Shown in pieces: positions 17,296-25,431 of a DNA stretch of 64,000 nt. Under the pieces are notes generated by a model that searched no databases, was not told the origin of the DNA, and saw only the letters and a list, made by a program, of their open reading frames with translations. This DNA comes from Frigoribacterium sp. MEB024 (lineage in GTDB: Bacteria > Actinomycetota > Actinomycetes > Actinomycetales > Microbacteriaceae), in NCBI RefSeq assembly GCF_000878135.1, contig NZ_JXQZ01000039.1, positions 27,358 to 91,357 of the forward strand. Reading direction: 5' to 3'. How positions within the stretch are numbered: the stretch's first letter is position 1; each line of letters opens with the position of its first letter. Both the position numbers and the translations under genes were made by a program.

Positions 17296-18765
17296 ATGAG
17301 ACAGGGCAACACTTTGACATTCACTGACCTCGCGATCGACCCCGACATGGTCGACGCTCTGGCGTCGAAGGGGATCCTCGAACCTTTCCCCATCCAGACC
17401 CAGACCATCCCCCTCGCCCTCGCCGGCCAAGACATCATCGGCCAGGCCAAGACGGGTACCGGCAAGACCTTCGGCTTCGGCCTCCCGATCATCCAGCGGA
17501 TCGGCCTCGACCCGACTCCCGGCGTCAAGGTGCTCGTCGTCGTCCCCACCCGCGAACTCTGCGTCCAGGTGGCCGACGACCTCGAGGTCGCCACCTCGAA
17601 CCGTGCCACCAAGATCGTCAGCATCTACGGCGGCAAGGCCTACGAGGGCCAGGTCGAGCAGCTCAAGGCCGGCGCGCAGATCGTCGTGGGCACCCCCGGT
17701 CGCCTCCTCGACCTGGCCGGCCAGCGCCTCCTGAACCTCAAAGAGGTGCAAGAGGTCGTGCTCGACGAGGCCGACAAGATGCTCGACCTGGGCTTCCTCA
17801 GCGACATCGAGAAGATCTTCCAGCAGGTCCCGGCCACGCGTCACACCATGTTGTTCTCGGCGACGATGCCCGGCCCCATCGTGGCGCTGGCCCGCCGCTT
17901 CATGTCGAAGCCCATCCACATCCGCGCGACCGACCCCGACGAGGGCCTCACGCAGGCGAACATCAAGCACGTGGTCTACCGCGCCCACTCGCTCGACAAG
18001 GACGAGGTGATCGCGCGCATCCTCCAGGCCGAGGGCCGTGGCAAGACCGTCGTCTTCACCCGCACCAAGCGCGCGGCCGCCAAGCTCGTCGAAGAGCTGA
18101 ACGATCGCGGCTTCAACGCGGCCGCCGTCCACGGCGACCTCAACCAAGAGCAACGCGAGCGCGCCATGGCCGCCTTCAAGGCGGGCAAGAAGGACATCCT
18201 GATCGCGACCGACGTCGCGGCCCGCGGCATCGACGTGAACGACGTCACGCACGTGATCAACCACACCGTGCCCGACGACCACGACACGTACCTGCACCGC
18301 GCCGGCCGCACCGGCCGTGCGGGCAAGACCGGCATCGCCGTCACGTTCGTCGACTGGGACGACCTGCACAAATGGGCCCTGATCAACCGGGCGCTCGACA
18401 TGGGTCAGCCCGAACCGGTCGAGACCTACTCGTCGAGCCCGCACCTCTTCGCCGACCTCGACATCCCCGCTGGCACCAAGGGGCGTCTGCGCGCGACCTC
18501 CCTGTCGGCGGTCAAGGCGGGTTCGGCCGGCTCGCGCGAGCGCACCGGCGGCCCCCAGGGCGACCGGGACAGGGGCCGTGGACGCGGTCGCGGCGACGCT
18601 CCCGTGCGCACCTCGGGTGAGCCCTCGGCCACGGGCCGCGGCGCCGCACAGGCGTCCGACGCGACCGCTCCGGCCGGTGAGGGCTCGGGTGAGGCCCCGC
18701 GCAAGCGCAGCCGCAACCGTCGCCGTCGTCCCGCCGGCGACTCGTCGTCACAGCCCCAAGGCTGA
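17296..18765 (+). CDS. rhlE: DEAD-box ATP-dependent RNA helicase (RhlE-like)
   Basis: 489 residues. Q motif FPIQTQTIPLAL, Walker A AKTGTGKT (51-58), DEAD (157-160), SAT (188-190) and HRAGRTGRAG motif VI are all intact. The last 90 residues are low complexity, Gly/Arg-rich and end in a run of Arg/Lys, an RNA-binding tail. It remodels RNA in the cytoplasm (ribosome assembly or mRNA decay). The ATG at 17296 lacks a Shine-Dalgarno sequence; a TTG at 17314 with AGGG upstream would give MTFTDLAID, the usual family N-terminus, and may be the true start. A strong terminator follows at 18781. Confidence 0.93.
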   Translation: MRQGNTLTFTDLAIDPDMVDALASKGILEPFPIQTQTIPLALAGQDIIGQAKTGTGKTFGFGLPIIQRIGLDPTPGVKVLVVVPTRELCVQVADDLEVATSNRATKIVSIYGGKAYEGQVEQLKAGAQIVVGTPGRLLDLAGQRLLNLKEVQEVVLDEADKMLDLGFLSDIEKIFQQVPATRHTMLFSATMPGPIVALARRFMSKPIHIRATDPDEGLTQANIKHVVYRAHSLDKDEVIARILQAEGRGKTVVFTRTKRAAAKLVEELNDRGFNAAAVHGDLNQEQRERAMAAFKAGKKDILIATDVAARGIDVNDVTHVINHTVPDDHDTYLHRAGRTGRAGKTGIAVTFVDWDDLHKWALINRALDMGQPEPVETYSSSPHLFADLDIPAGTKGRLRATSLSAVKAGSAGSRERTGGPQGDRDRGRGRGRGDAPVRTSGEPSATGRGAAQASDATAPAGEGSGEAPRKRSRNRRRRPAGDSSSQPQG

Positions 18766-18780
18766 CGACCGACCCAGCAC

Positions 18781-18815
18781 GAGACCCCCTCGACCGTCCG
18801 CGGCGAGGGGGTCTC
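18781..18815. terminator. Rho-independent-type hairpin after rhlE
   Basis: Perfect 12-bp stem (GAGACCCCCTCG and its complement) with an 11-base loop, 15 bases after the rhlE stop and 46 bases beyond the PHP gene stop. Probably serves both convergent genes; there is no long T-run. Confidence 0.75.
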
Positions 18816-18845
18816 GTGCATCCGGCACGTCACCGTCCCGGACGA

Positions 18846-18858
18846 GGAGGCGCGGGTC
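18846..18858 (+). repeat. 13-bp polar motif GGAGGCGCGGGTC, copy 3
   Basis: Exact intergenic copy between the rhlE terminator and the end of the convergent PHP gene. Confidence 0.7.
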
Positions 18859-18861
18859 GAC

Positions 18862-19716
18862 TCAGCCCCGGACGGGCACCCACCCGGTCGCCGCGTCGAC
18901 GATCCGGTCGAGTTGCTCGGGAGCCGTGGCGTTCTCGCCCAGACGGTTGGGCTTGCCGTCGCCGTGGTAGTCGCTCGAGCCGGTCACGATGAGGTCGTAC
19001 CGCCGGGCGAGCTCGAGCAGTCGCGCTTTGCCCGCCGTGGTGTTCTCGCGGTGGTCGATCTCGACGCCGAGCAGGCCGGCGTCGACCAGGGCCTCGAAGC
19101 CCTCGCTCGAGACGTTGGGCTCGCGCCCCCGGGTCGCGGGGTGGGCGATGACGGGGACTCCCCCGGCCTCGCGGATCAGGCGGACGCCGATCAGGGGGCT
19201 GGGTGCCTCGTGGGGTTCGTAGTACCCGGACCGCCAGTGCAGGATCCCCGCGAAGGCGGCACTGCGGTCGGGTGCGTAGCCCTTCGCGACGAGGGCGTCG
19301 GCGATGTGAGGCCGGCCCAGCGTCGCCCCCGAACTGGCCTGGGCGAGGACGTCGCCCCAGGTGAGGTCGTAGTCGGCGGCGATGCGCTCGACGATGCGCT
19401 CGGCGCGGTGCAGACGGCTGTCGCGGAGGCGTGCCGTCTCGGCGACCAGACCCGGGTGCGCGGGGTCGAAGAGGTAGCCGAGCATGTGCACGCTGTTCAA
19501 GCCGAGCCGGGTGCTGAGCTCCATGCCGGGGACGAGGGTGAGTCCCGTCCCGGCGACGGCGGCCGAGGCCTCGGACCACCCGGCGGTGCTGTCGTGGTCG
19601 GTCAGGGCGACGGTGTCGAGCCCCGCCCGCACGGCCGACGCGATCAACGCCGCGGGCGCCTCGGTGCCGTCCGACACGCTCGAGTGAGTGTGCAGGTCGA
19701 CCAGGCGCGTGGGCAT
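18862..19716 (-). CDS. PHP-domain phosphoesterase
   Basis: 284-residue member of the polymerase-and-histidinol-phosphatase family. Metal-binding motifs are in order: DLHTHSSVSDGT near the N-terminus, TDHDS, GMELS, VIAHP and GSSDYHGDGK near the C-terminus. These resemble the RNase AM / 3',5'-nucleotide bisphosphate phosphatase branch, so a phosphoesterase acting on short nucleic acids or pAp is likely; the exact substrate is not determined. Divergent from the EEP-family gene with an 83-bp shared promoter gap. Confidence 0.88.
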   Translation of the reverse strand: MPTRLVDLHTHSSVSDGTEAPAALIASAVRAGLDTVALTDHDSTAGWSEASAAVAGTGLTLVPGMELSTRLGLNSVHMLGYLFDPAHPGLVAETARLRDSRLHRAERIVERIAADYDLTWGDVLAQASSGATLGRPHIADALVAKGYAPDRSAAFAGILHWRSGYYEPHEAPSPLIGVRLIREAGGVPVIAHPATRGREPNVSSEGFEALVDAGLLGVEIDHRENTTAGKARLLELARRYDLIVTGSSDYHGDGKPNRLGENATAPEQLDRIVDAATGWVPVRG

Positions 19717-19799
19717 CCCCCCATCGTAGGCGGCGCGCTTCCGAGCCGTCCGTGCGGCGCCCGACCTGCGGTCGGGGGTTCCCCTAGGCTCCAGGGGCC

Positions 19800-20831
19800 A
19801 TGATCCGTCGTCTCGTCGCCCTCGTCTTCGTCCTCGCCGTCGCCGCCGTGCTGGTGGCCGCCCTCTGGCCCCAAGCCGTCGGGCTGCAGCGCGTCTTCCC
19901 GGTCGCTCAGGTGGTGTCGTTCCGCCTGATCGCCGCGGCCGTGGCGATCGTCCTGACGGTGCTGTTGCTCGTGCTCGGCCTGATCGCCCGACCGATCCGG
20001 TCGTTGACGGCGAGTGCGGCCGTGCTGCTGCTCGTGTTCGGCGTCCTCTCGGCCGGCGTGGTGACGGCTCGAGGCCTCGGCCGCACCGACTTCGTCGAGA
20101 AGACGCCCACCGACGTCACCGTCCTGTCGTGGAACACGCTCGGCGCGGCGACCGGGGCCGACGCCGTGGTCGCCCTCGCCACCGAGGTCGGCGCCGACGT
20201 GATCGCCCTCCCCGAGACGCGGCAGGAGGTCGGCGTCGCCGTCGCCGAGGCCATGGGTGCCGCCGGCAAACCCATGTGGGTGCACACGGTGGCGTACGAC
20301 CAGATCGCGAGCGGTCGCTCGACGACCCTGCTGATCAGCGCCGCGCTCGGCGAATACCAGGTCGCGGTCGGCGACGACGGCACCACCGACGCGCGCACGA
20401 CGCCCGTGCTCCCGACGGTCGTCGCGACGCCCGTGTCGGGCGAGGGGCCTACCATCGTCGCCGCGCACCCCGTCTCGCCGACGCCCGACGACATGGGGCA
20501 GTGGCGTGCCGGCCTCGGCTACCTCGCCGACGTCTGCCGGTCGGGTGACGTGATCATGGCAGGCGACTTCAACGCCACGCTGGACCACATGGCCGGGCTC
20601 GGCTCCGACGGTGGAGCCCTAGGCGCCTGCCGTGACACCGCCGAGGCGACCGCCAACGCCGGGGTGGGCACCTGGCCGACCGACGTCCTTCCCCTCCTCG
20701 GCGCCCCGATCGACCACGTCATGGCGACCGAGCAGTGGCTGCCGACCGGGTTCCGGGTCGTGACCGAGCTCGACGACGCCGGCAGCGACCATCGTCCGGT
20801 CGTCGCGCAGCTCAGTCGCACGGGAGCCTGA
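19800..20831 (+). CDS. Membrane-anchored endonuclease/exonuclease/phosphatase family protein
   Basis: 343 residues. Three hydrophobic helices fill the first 95 residues, followed by an extracytoplasmic EEP domain. Family motifs are visible: LSWNTLG, ALPETRQE (catalytic Glu), GDFNATLDHM, PIDHVMAT and the terminal SDHRPVVAQL. This layout is common for actinobacterial secreted phosphodiesterase or nuclease-like proteins; the substrate is unknown. ATG 19800 lies nine bases after a TAGGCT hexamer (19785-19790), compatible with a very short leader. Confidence 0.85.
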   Translation: MIRRLVALVFVLAVAAVLVAALWPQAVGLQRVFPVAQVVSFRLIAAAVAIVLTVLLLVLGLIARPIRSLTASAAVLLLVFGVLSAGVVTARGLGRTDFVEKTPTDVTVLSWNTLGAATGADAVVALATEVGADVIALPETRQEVGVAVAEAMGAAGKPMWVHTVAYDQIASGRSTTLLISAALGEYQVAVGDDGTTDARTTPVLPTVVATPVSGEGPTIVAAHPVSPTPDDMGQWRAGLGYLADVCRSGDVIMAGDFNATLDHMAGLGSDGGALGACRDTAEATANAGVGTWPTDVLPLLGAPIDHVMATEQWLPTGFRVVTELDDAGSDHRPVVAQLSRTGA

Positions 20832-20877
20832 CCCCGCCGACTGGGCGTCCGGCCCGTTTGGCGGGACAATGGTGGGC

Positions 20878-22395
20878 ATGGCAGATCAGAAGGCGCCGCG
20901 CGCGACCACCAACCGCTCCACCACCCCCGGGTCGGACACGTTCAAGGACTACATCTCGTCGCAGTGGGCCGACCGCCCCGACGTCCTGCCCGAGCCGCGA
21001 GAGCAGGCGCCCTTCGCCGCCGACCGCCGCGCGCGGCTGTCCGTGCTGCACCCGGGCACCCGCCTGGTCGTGCCGGCCGGCTCCGCCAAGGTCCGCTCGA
21101 ACGACTGCGACTACCCCTTCCGTGCACACTCGGCGTTCTCGCACCTGACGGGCTGGGGTTCGGACACCGTGCCCGGTTCGGTGCTCGTGCTCGAGCCCAC
21201 GGCCGACGGGCACGACGCCACCCTGTACCTGCGTGCGAGCGCCGGCCGCGACTCGGACGAGTTCTACGCCAACCCCGAGATCGGCGAGTTCTGGATCGGC
21301 CCCCGCCCCTCGTTGACACAGGTCGCCGCCGACCTGGGTCTGGCCACGCGCGACCTGGCCGACTTCGAGGCCGTGGTCGGCACGGTCGACGCCGAGACCC
21401 TCGTCGTCCGCGAAGCCGACCCCGACCTGACCCGTCGTCTCGACGCCGTCGTCGAGGCCGCAGCCGAGCAGTCCCCCGCCTCGGCGGCTGCGGGCGAGGT
21501 GACACCCGACGGCGACGGCGCCCCCGGGCGGGCGACCTCCGCCGATCTCGCCCGTGACCTGAGCGAGCTCCGGCTCGTCAAGGACGCGTACGAGGTCGCC
21601 CAGATGCGCCAGGCGGTGACGGTGACGGGAAAGGGATTCACCGACGTGATCGCCGACTTCGACGACATCGTCGCGCATCCGCGCGGCGAACGCCTCGTCG
21701 AGGGCACCTTCAACCGCCGCGCCCGCGCCGACGGCAACACGGTCGGCTACGACACGATCGCCGCGTCGGGCGACCACGCCTGCGTCCTGCACTGGACCCG
21801 CAACGACGGTGTCGTGCGCGACGGCGACCTCATCCTGATCGACGCCGGCATCGAGCTCGACAGCCTCTACACGGCCGACATCACCCGCACGCTGCCCGTC
21901 TCGGGCCGGTTCACCGACGTGCAGCGCCTGGTCTACGAGGCCGTGCTCGAGGCGGCCGACGCGGCGTTCGCGATCGTGCGCCCGGGCATCGCGTTCCGCG
22001 AGATCCACGCGACGGCCATGAAGGTCATCGCCGAACGCACGGCCGAATGGGGCTTCCTGCCGGTCTCCGCCGACGAGTCGCTGAAGCCCGACCACCAGTA
22101 CCACCGCCGCTACATGGTGCACGGCACGAGCCACCACCTCGGCATCGACGTGCACGACTGCGCCGCCGCCCGCCGCGACCTCTACCTCGACGGCGTCCTC
22201 GAGCCCGGCATGGTGTTCACGATCGAGCCCGGCCTGTACTTCCAGCCCGACGACCTCACCGTCCCCGAAGAGTTCCGCGGCATCGGCGTCCGCATCGAGG
22301 ACGACATCCTCGTGACGGCCGACGGCGCCGAGAACCTGTCGGTCGGCATCCCCCGAACGGTCGCCGACGTCGAGGCGTGGATCTCGCGCGACTGA
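20878..22395 (+). CDS. pepP: Xaa-Pro aminopeptidase (aminopeptidase P, M24B)
   Basis: 505-residue metallopeptidase removing N-terminal residues before proline. It has an N-terminal creatinase-like domain (about 45-180) and a pita-bread catalytic domain. Metal ligands are in place: the Asp pair in LIDAGIELDSLYTADITRT, His in MVHGTSHHLGIDVHD, Glu in TIEPGLYF and Glu in RIEDDIL. A linker rich in Ala and Gly interrupts the two domains. ATG 20878 is chosen over 20869 because a GACAAT hexamer overlaps the upstream ATG and would place the transcription start near 20878. A strong hairpin follows the stop. Confidence 0.92.
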   Translation: MADQKAPRATTNRSTTPGSDTFKDYISSQWADRPDVLPEPREQAPFAADRRARLSVLHPGTRLVVPAGSAKVRSNDCDYPFRAHSAFSHLTGWGSDTVPGSVLVLEPTADGHDATLYLRASAGRDSDEFYANPEIGEFWIGPRPSLTQVAADLGLATRDLADFEAVVGTVDAETLVVREADPDLTRRLDAVVEAAAEQSPASAAAGEVTPDGDGAPGRATSADLARDLSELRLVKDAYEVAQMRQAVTVTGKGFTDVIADFDDIVAHPRGERLVEGTFNRRARADGNTVGYDTIAASGDHACVLHWTRNDGVVRDGDLILIDAGIELDSLYTADITRTLPVSGRFTDVQRLVYEAVLEAADAAFAIVRPGIAFREIHATAMKVIAERTAEWGFLPVSADESLKPDHQYHRRYMVHGTSHHLGIDVHDCAAARRDLYLDGVLEPGMVFTIEPGLYFQPDDLTVPEEFRGIGVRIEDDILVTADGAENLSVGIPRTVADVEAWISRD

Positions 22396-22405
22396 GGTCC
22401 GACGC

Positions 22406-22442
22406 CGAAGGGCCCCGGGTGCATCGCACCCGGGGCCCTTCG
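22406..22442. terminator. Strong bidirectional terminator hairpin
   Basis: Perfect 17-bp GC-rich stem with a 3-base loop (ATC), 11 bases after the pepP stop and 31 bases beyond the copC stop on the other strand. Confidence 0.85.
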
Positions 22443-22472
22443 TCCGTCCACGCGCCGGTCAGCGAGGCACGG

Positions 22473-23264
22473 TCATCGCCCGTCGGACGACTCGTCGCCG
22501 TCCGGCACCGACGGGTCGTCGGCATCGGCCTCGGCGGGCGTCCCGTCCCTCCGCCGACCGGTGACGATCGCCACGACCACACCGGCGGCGGCCAGCACGA
22601 CGATCGCGACCGCGATGCCGATGACGAGACCGGCGTTGACCGAGCCCGACCCGGACGTGGCCGACGGCGTCGCCACGGTGTCGTCACCCGGGGTCGCCAG
22701 GGTCGTCATCTCGGGCTCGGGCGACGCCGAGGGCGAGGCCGCGTCGGTCTCGTCACCGGTGGGCGCGCCGGATGCCCCACCCGCGCCTCCTGCACTGCCG
22801 CAGCTCGGACGGGTCGGCGAGCCGACCCCCTCGGCCGTGCCCGCGGCGGGTGCGTAGGTGAACGGGACGGCGTCCGACACGGTGTGACCGTCGGCCGAGA
22901 CCGCCTGGTAGGTCATCGTGTAGGCCCCGGGCGCACCGAGCGCGACGCCGGTCGTGAGGGTGGGCCCCGAGGTGGTCGAGCAGCCGTCCTCGTAGTGCAT
23001 GCCCGCGGCGTCGGTCACCTCGAGCACGTTCGAGCTGCCCGTCCCCGAGAGGTCGAGGATCACGTCGTTGAACGTGATCGACACGGTCGACGGGGACGAG
23101 TCGACGGTCGAGCCGGCGGCGGGCGTGCTGCTCACGACGTAGTCGTGCGCAGCGGCCGGGCCCGCCGGCACGAGGGCGAGGGCGAGGGTGCCGGTCGCGA
23201 CGCCGAGGCCGGCGATCGCGAGGACGCCGAGGAGGCGCGGTGCCCGCAGGCGCGCGGCCGTCAC
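22473..23264 (-). CDS. copC: CopC-domain copper-binding protein with C-terminal membrane anchor
   Basis: 263 residues. The signal peptide is predicted to be cut after Ala39, leaving His40 as the mature N-terminus (HDYVVSSTPAAGS), the classic Cu(II) ligand of CopC; a second conserved histidine is in SADGHTV. A Ser/Thr/Gly-rich spacer (about 155-205) leads to one membrane helix (about 211-236) and an acidic tail. It therefore displays a copper-binding domain outside the cell. GTG start overlapping the ycnI stop as GTGA (23261-23264), so the two are translationally coupled. Confidence 0.9.
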   Translation of the reverse strand: MTAARLRAPRLLGVLAIAGLGVATGTLALALVPAGPAAAHDYVVSSTPAAGSTVDSSPSTVSITFNDVILDLSGTGSSNVLEVTDAAGMHYEDGCSTTSGPTLTTGVALGAPGAYTMTYQAVSADGHTVSDAVPFTYAPAAGTAEGVGSPTRPSCGSAGGAGGASGAPTGDETDAASPSASPEPEMTTLATPGDDTVATPSATSGSGSVNAGLVIGIAVAIVVLAAAGVVVAIVTGRRRDGTPAEADADDPSVPDGDESSDGR

Positions 23265-24088
23265 GCGTCCACCCGACCGCTCGTCGAGGCACCGGACGCC
23301 GTCGCCCGGGGCCGACGGGTCAGCGCCACGACCGAGACGACGAGTGCCAGCGCACCGAGGGCGAGTCCGCCGATGCCGAGGCCGATCGCGAGCGGTCCGA
23401 CCGCTGCGTCACCGGAACCCGACGCGGAGTCGCCGGAGGTGCTCAGACCCGCGGTCGTCGTGTCGTCGTCCGTCTCGTGTCCGGCGTGCTCGTCCGCCGG
23501 CGGGGCGTCGTTGACGTAGAGGGTCGGTGCGGGGTGCTCGGGCTCTTCTCCCGAGGCCGGCGTCGCGTCGGCCCAGTCGACGACCGTGCCGTCCGAGTAG
23601 CGCTGGTGGGCCGGCAGGGCGATCGACCCGGTGTCGGGCACCGCACCGGCCGAGATGACGAACTGCTGGAACTGTCCCGGGGCGATCTGCGTGCCGCCCT
23701 GGGCCGTCCAGGTCACCTGGGTCGGCGCCTCGGTGATCGTCGCGCCGTCGAGCTCGACAGGCTCGGGCAGCGTGCTGGTGGTGACCTCGGTGGTCCACCC
23801 CGGCAGGGGCTCGTAGGACACCGAGGTGAACGGGGTGTCGGTGGGCAGGTCGACGACCAGCCCGACGGTGCCGGCGGTCGCGGACTCGTTCGGCACCTTG
23901 AAGGTCAGCGTCTCGTACGAGCCGGCCTCGGCCTGGCCGGGCTCGACGTGGACGTGGGCCGAGGCCGCGAGGGGCGCGGCCAGCGCGAGCAGGGCGGCCG
24001 CGCCGAGGGCGGCGGCCGACCGGGCGACGACGACGGACGACCGGGGACGGCGGGTCGTGACGGATGCGGGGACGGTGGTGCGGTTCAT
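23261..24088 (-). CDS. ycnI: YcnI-family copper metallochaperone (DUF1775)
   Basis: 275 residues. Signal peptide ends ASA, exposing HVHVEPGQAEAGS with His45 and His47 at the mature N-terminus, the monohistidine-brace copper site described for YcnI. The DUF1775 beta-sandwich spans about 45-190, followed by a His/Asp-rich linker (DEHAGHETDDD) and one C-terminal helix. The start is ATG 24086-24088 with AGGA upstream. It sits between a His/Met-containing membrane protein and copC, so the three probably form an extracytoplasmic copper-handling operon. Confidence 0.9.
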   Translation of the reverse strand: MNRTTVPASVTTRRPRSSVVVARSAAALGAAALLALAAPLAASAHVHVEPGQAEAGSYETLTFKVPNESATAGTVGLVVDLPTDTPFTSVSYEPLPGWTTEVTTSTLPEPVELDGATITEAPTQVTWTAQGGTQIAPGQFQQFVISAGAVPDTGSIALPAHQRYSDGTVVDWADATPASGEEPEHPAPTLYVNDAPPADEHAGHETDDDTTTAGLSTSGDSASGSGDAAVGPLAIGLGIGGLALGALALVVSVVALTRRPRATASGASTSGRVDA

Positions 24089-24203
24089 GGATCTGGTCCT
24101 CTCGATCGCGAGGGCGATCGGTCTGCGGTGCATGACGATGGGGCCCGACGGCGCGGGGCGCGCACGACGGGTTCACCGACGACGGAGTCGACGGCGTGAG
24201 GGG

Positions 24204-24842
24204 TCAGGCAGGGCAGGGCGGACCGCGGCGGGGCCGGGCCGTGAGGTGTCGTCGTCCGGGCGGACGCGGACGGACGCCGGTCGGGGTCGAGGGGCGTCGG
24301 ACGACGGGCACCTCGGGTCGGTGTCCGGCCGTCAGGAGGCGCGCGACGGTCAGACCGCGGACGGCCAGTCGGACGATGGCCCACGCGGCGCCCTCGCCCC
24401 GCCGCAAGGCGACGATCGTGACCACGGCCGCGAGGGCGTGGGCCAGCCACATGGTGGGGCCGCCCATGACCATGGCACCCGCGACCGTGCCGGACACCGA
24501 CCCGTCGGTGGCCGTCGAGATCACGAGCGCCGCGTGGTGGCCGCCCGTGGCGGAGGCTCCGCCGACGCCCTCGGCACCGAGCGAGAAGAGCAGGTGGAAC
24601 GCGATCTGGCTGAGCGCGACCGCGACGGCCAGCCGCACGGTCGAGAGATGCACGCCTGCCAGGGCGATCGAGACCGGCACGGCCACGGCCAGGGCGAGGA
24701 CCACGCCGAGCACGCCGGGTTGCATGCCGCCGCCCGCCACGTGGGAGAAGGCCGCGACCAGGGTCGAGGCGCCGGCGGTCAGCCAACCACGCGCGAAGCG
24801 CTCGGCCCGGGTGGCCGTCGTGGAGGGGTCGCGGGGTGCCAT
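24204..24842 (-). CDS. Polytopic membrane protein of a copper module, unknown function
   Basis: 212 residues with about five hydrophobic helices up to residue 165, then a Pro/Arg-rich tail. Potential metal ligands lie in or beside helices: His34 and Met40 (FSHVAGGGMQ), a His-His pair (GGHHAALV) and a Met cluster (AMVMGGPTMWLAH). It is first in line upstream of ycnI and copC on the same strand, and similar proteins accompany those genes in other actinobacteria. A copper-transfer or uptake role is inference; no characterised family is recognised. Confidence 0.65.
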   Translation of the reverse strand: MAPRDPSTTATRAERFARGWLTAGASTLVAAFSHVAGGGMQPGVLGVVLALAVAVPVSIALAGVHLSTVRLAVAVALSQIAFHLLFSLGAEGVGGASATGGHHAALVISTATDGSVSGTVAGAMVMGGPTMWLAHALAAVVTIVALRRGEGAAWAIVRLAVRGLTVARLLTAGHRPEVPVVRRPSTPTGVRPRPPGRRHLTARPRRGPPCPA

Positions 24843-24859
24843 GTCGACACCAGGGTACG

Positions 24860-25360
24860 TCAGCGGCGCGGGGTCTCGGGACGGGCGAGGATCTCGTGCG
24901 CCCGACCGGAGACCACGGGGTCGACCACGATCTGGTAGTTCGAGGCGAGCACCTGGTGCGTCGAGGTGAAGTCGCGGCGACGACGCGTGACCGCGAAGCT
25001 GACGATGCCGTAGAGCATGCCGAAGCCCGCACCGAGCAGGGCGGCCGCCCCGACGGTGGCGGCGGTGGCGGTCTCGGTCGCGAAGACGAGCATGACGAGC
25101 CCGAAGAAGACGCCGAGCCAGAGTCCGGTCACGGCCCCCGCCAGCGCGGCACGCCCGTAGCTCAGCCGACCGGTGACGCGTTCGACGGTCTTGAGGTCGT
25201 TGCCGATGATCGCCAGCTGCTTGATCGGGAACTCGGCCTGCGACAACCGGTCGACCACGCGCTGGGCCTCGGGATACGTGTCGTAGGTGCCGAGCACGTC
25301 ACCCCGCGGCAGGGTGGGAACCATCGGCGGGCGTCGCCCCACGGGGCCCGGGTTCGTCAT
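24860..25360 (-). CDS. GSP17M-type general stress protein with two membrane helices
   Basis: 166 residues. The N-terminal domain (LGTYDTYPEAQRVVDRLSQAEFPIKQLAIIGNDL) matches the general stress protein 17M/YflT-like domain, followed by two adjacent helices (about 82-125) and a basic C-terminal part. Role in stress responses is inferred from the family name only. ATG 25358-25360 is preferred to longer in-frame starts because the upstream residues are Arg-rich and unlike the family. It is divergent from the MgtE_N gene. Confidence 0.75.
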   Translation of the reverse strand: MTNPGPVGRRPPMVPTLPRGDVLGTYDTYPEAQRVVDRLSQAEFPIKQLAIIGNDLKTVERVTGRLSYGRAALAGAVTGLWLGVFFGLVMLVFATETATAATVGAAALLGAGFGMLYGIVSFAVTRRRRDFTSTHQVLASNYQIVVDPVVSGRAHEILARPETPRR

Positions 25361-25419
25361 CCCTGCATTAAACACGGTGCCCCTGCCGAGCCCCCGTCGG
25401 CGGCGTCGGTGCGAGCGAC

Positions 25420-25425
25420 TAAATT
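25420..25425 (+). promoter_or_regulatory. Putative -10 element (TAAATT), leaderless start
   Basis: A-T-rich hexamer, conspicuous in a GC-rich gap, ending six bases before the GTG at 25432. Suggests a leaderless transcript for the MgtE_N-DUF1003-mrp operon. Confidence 0.45.
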
Positions 25426-25431
25426 GGACGC

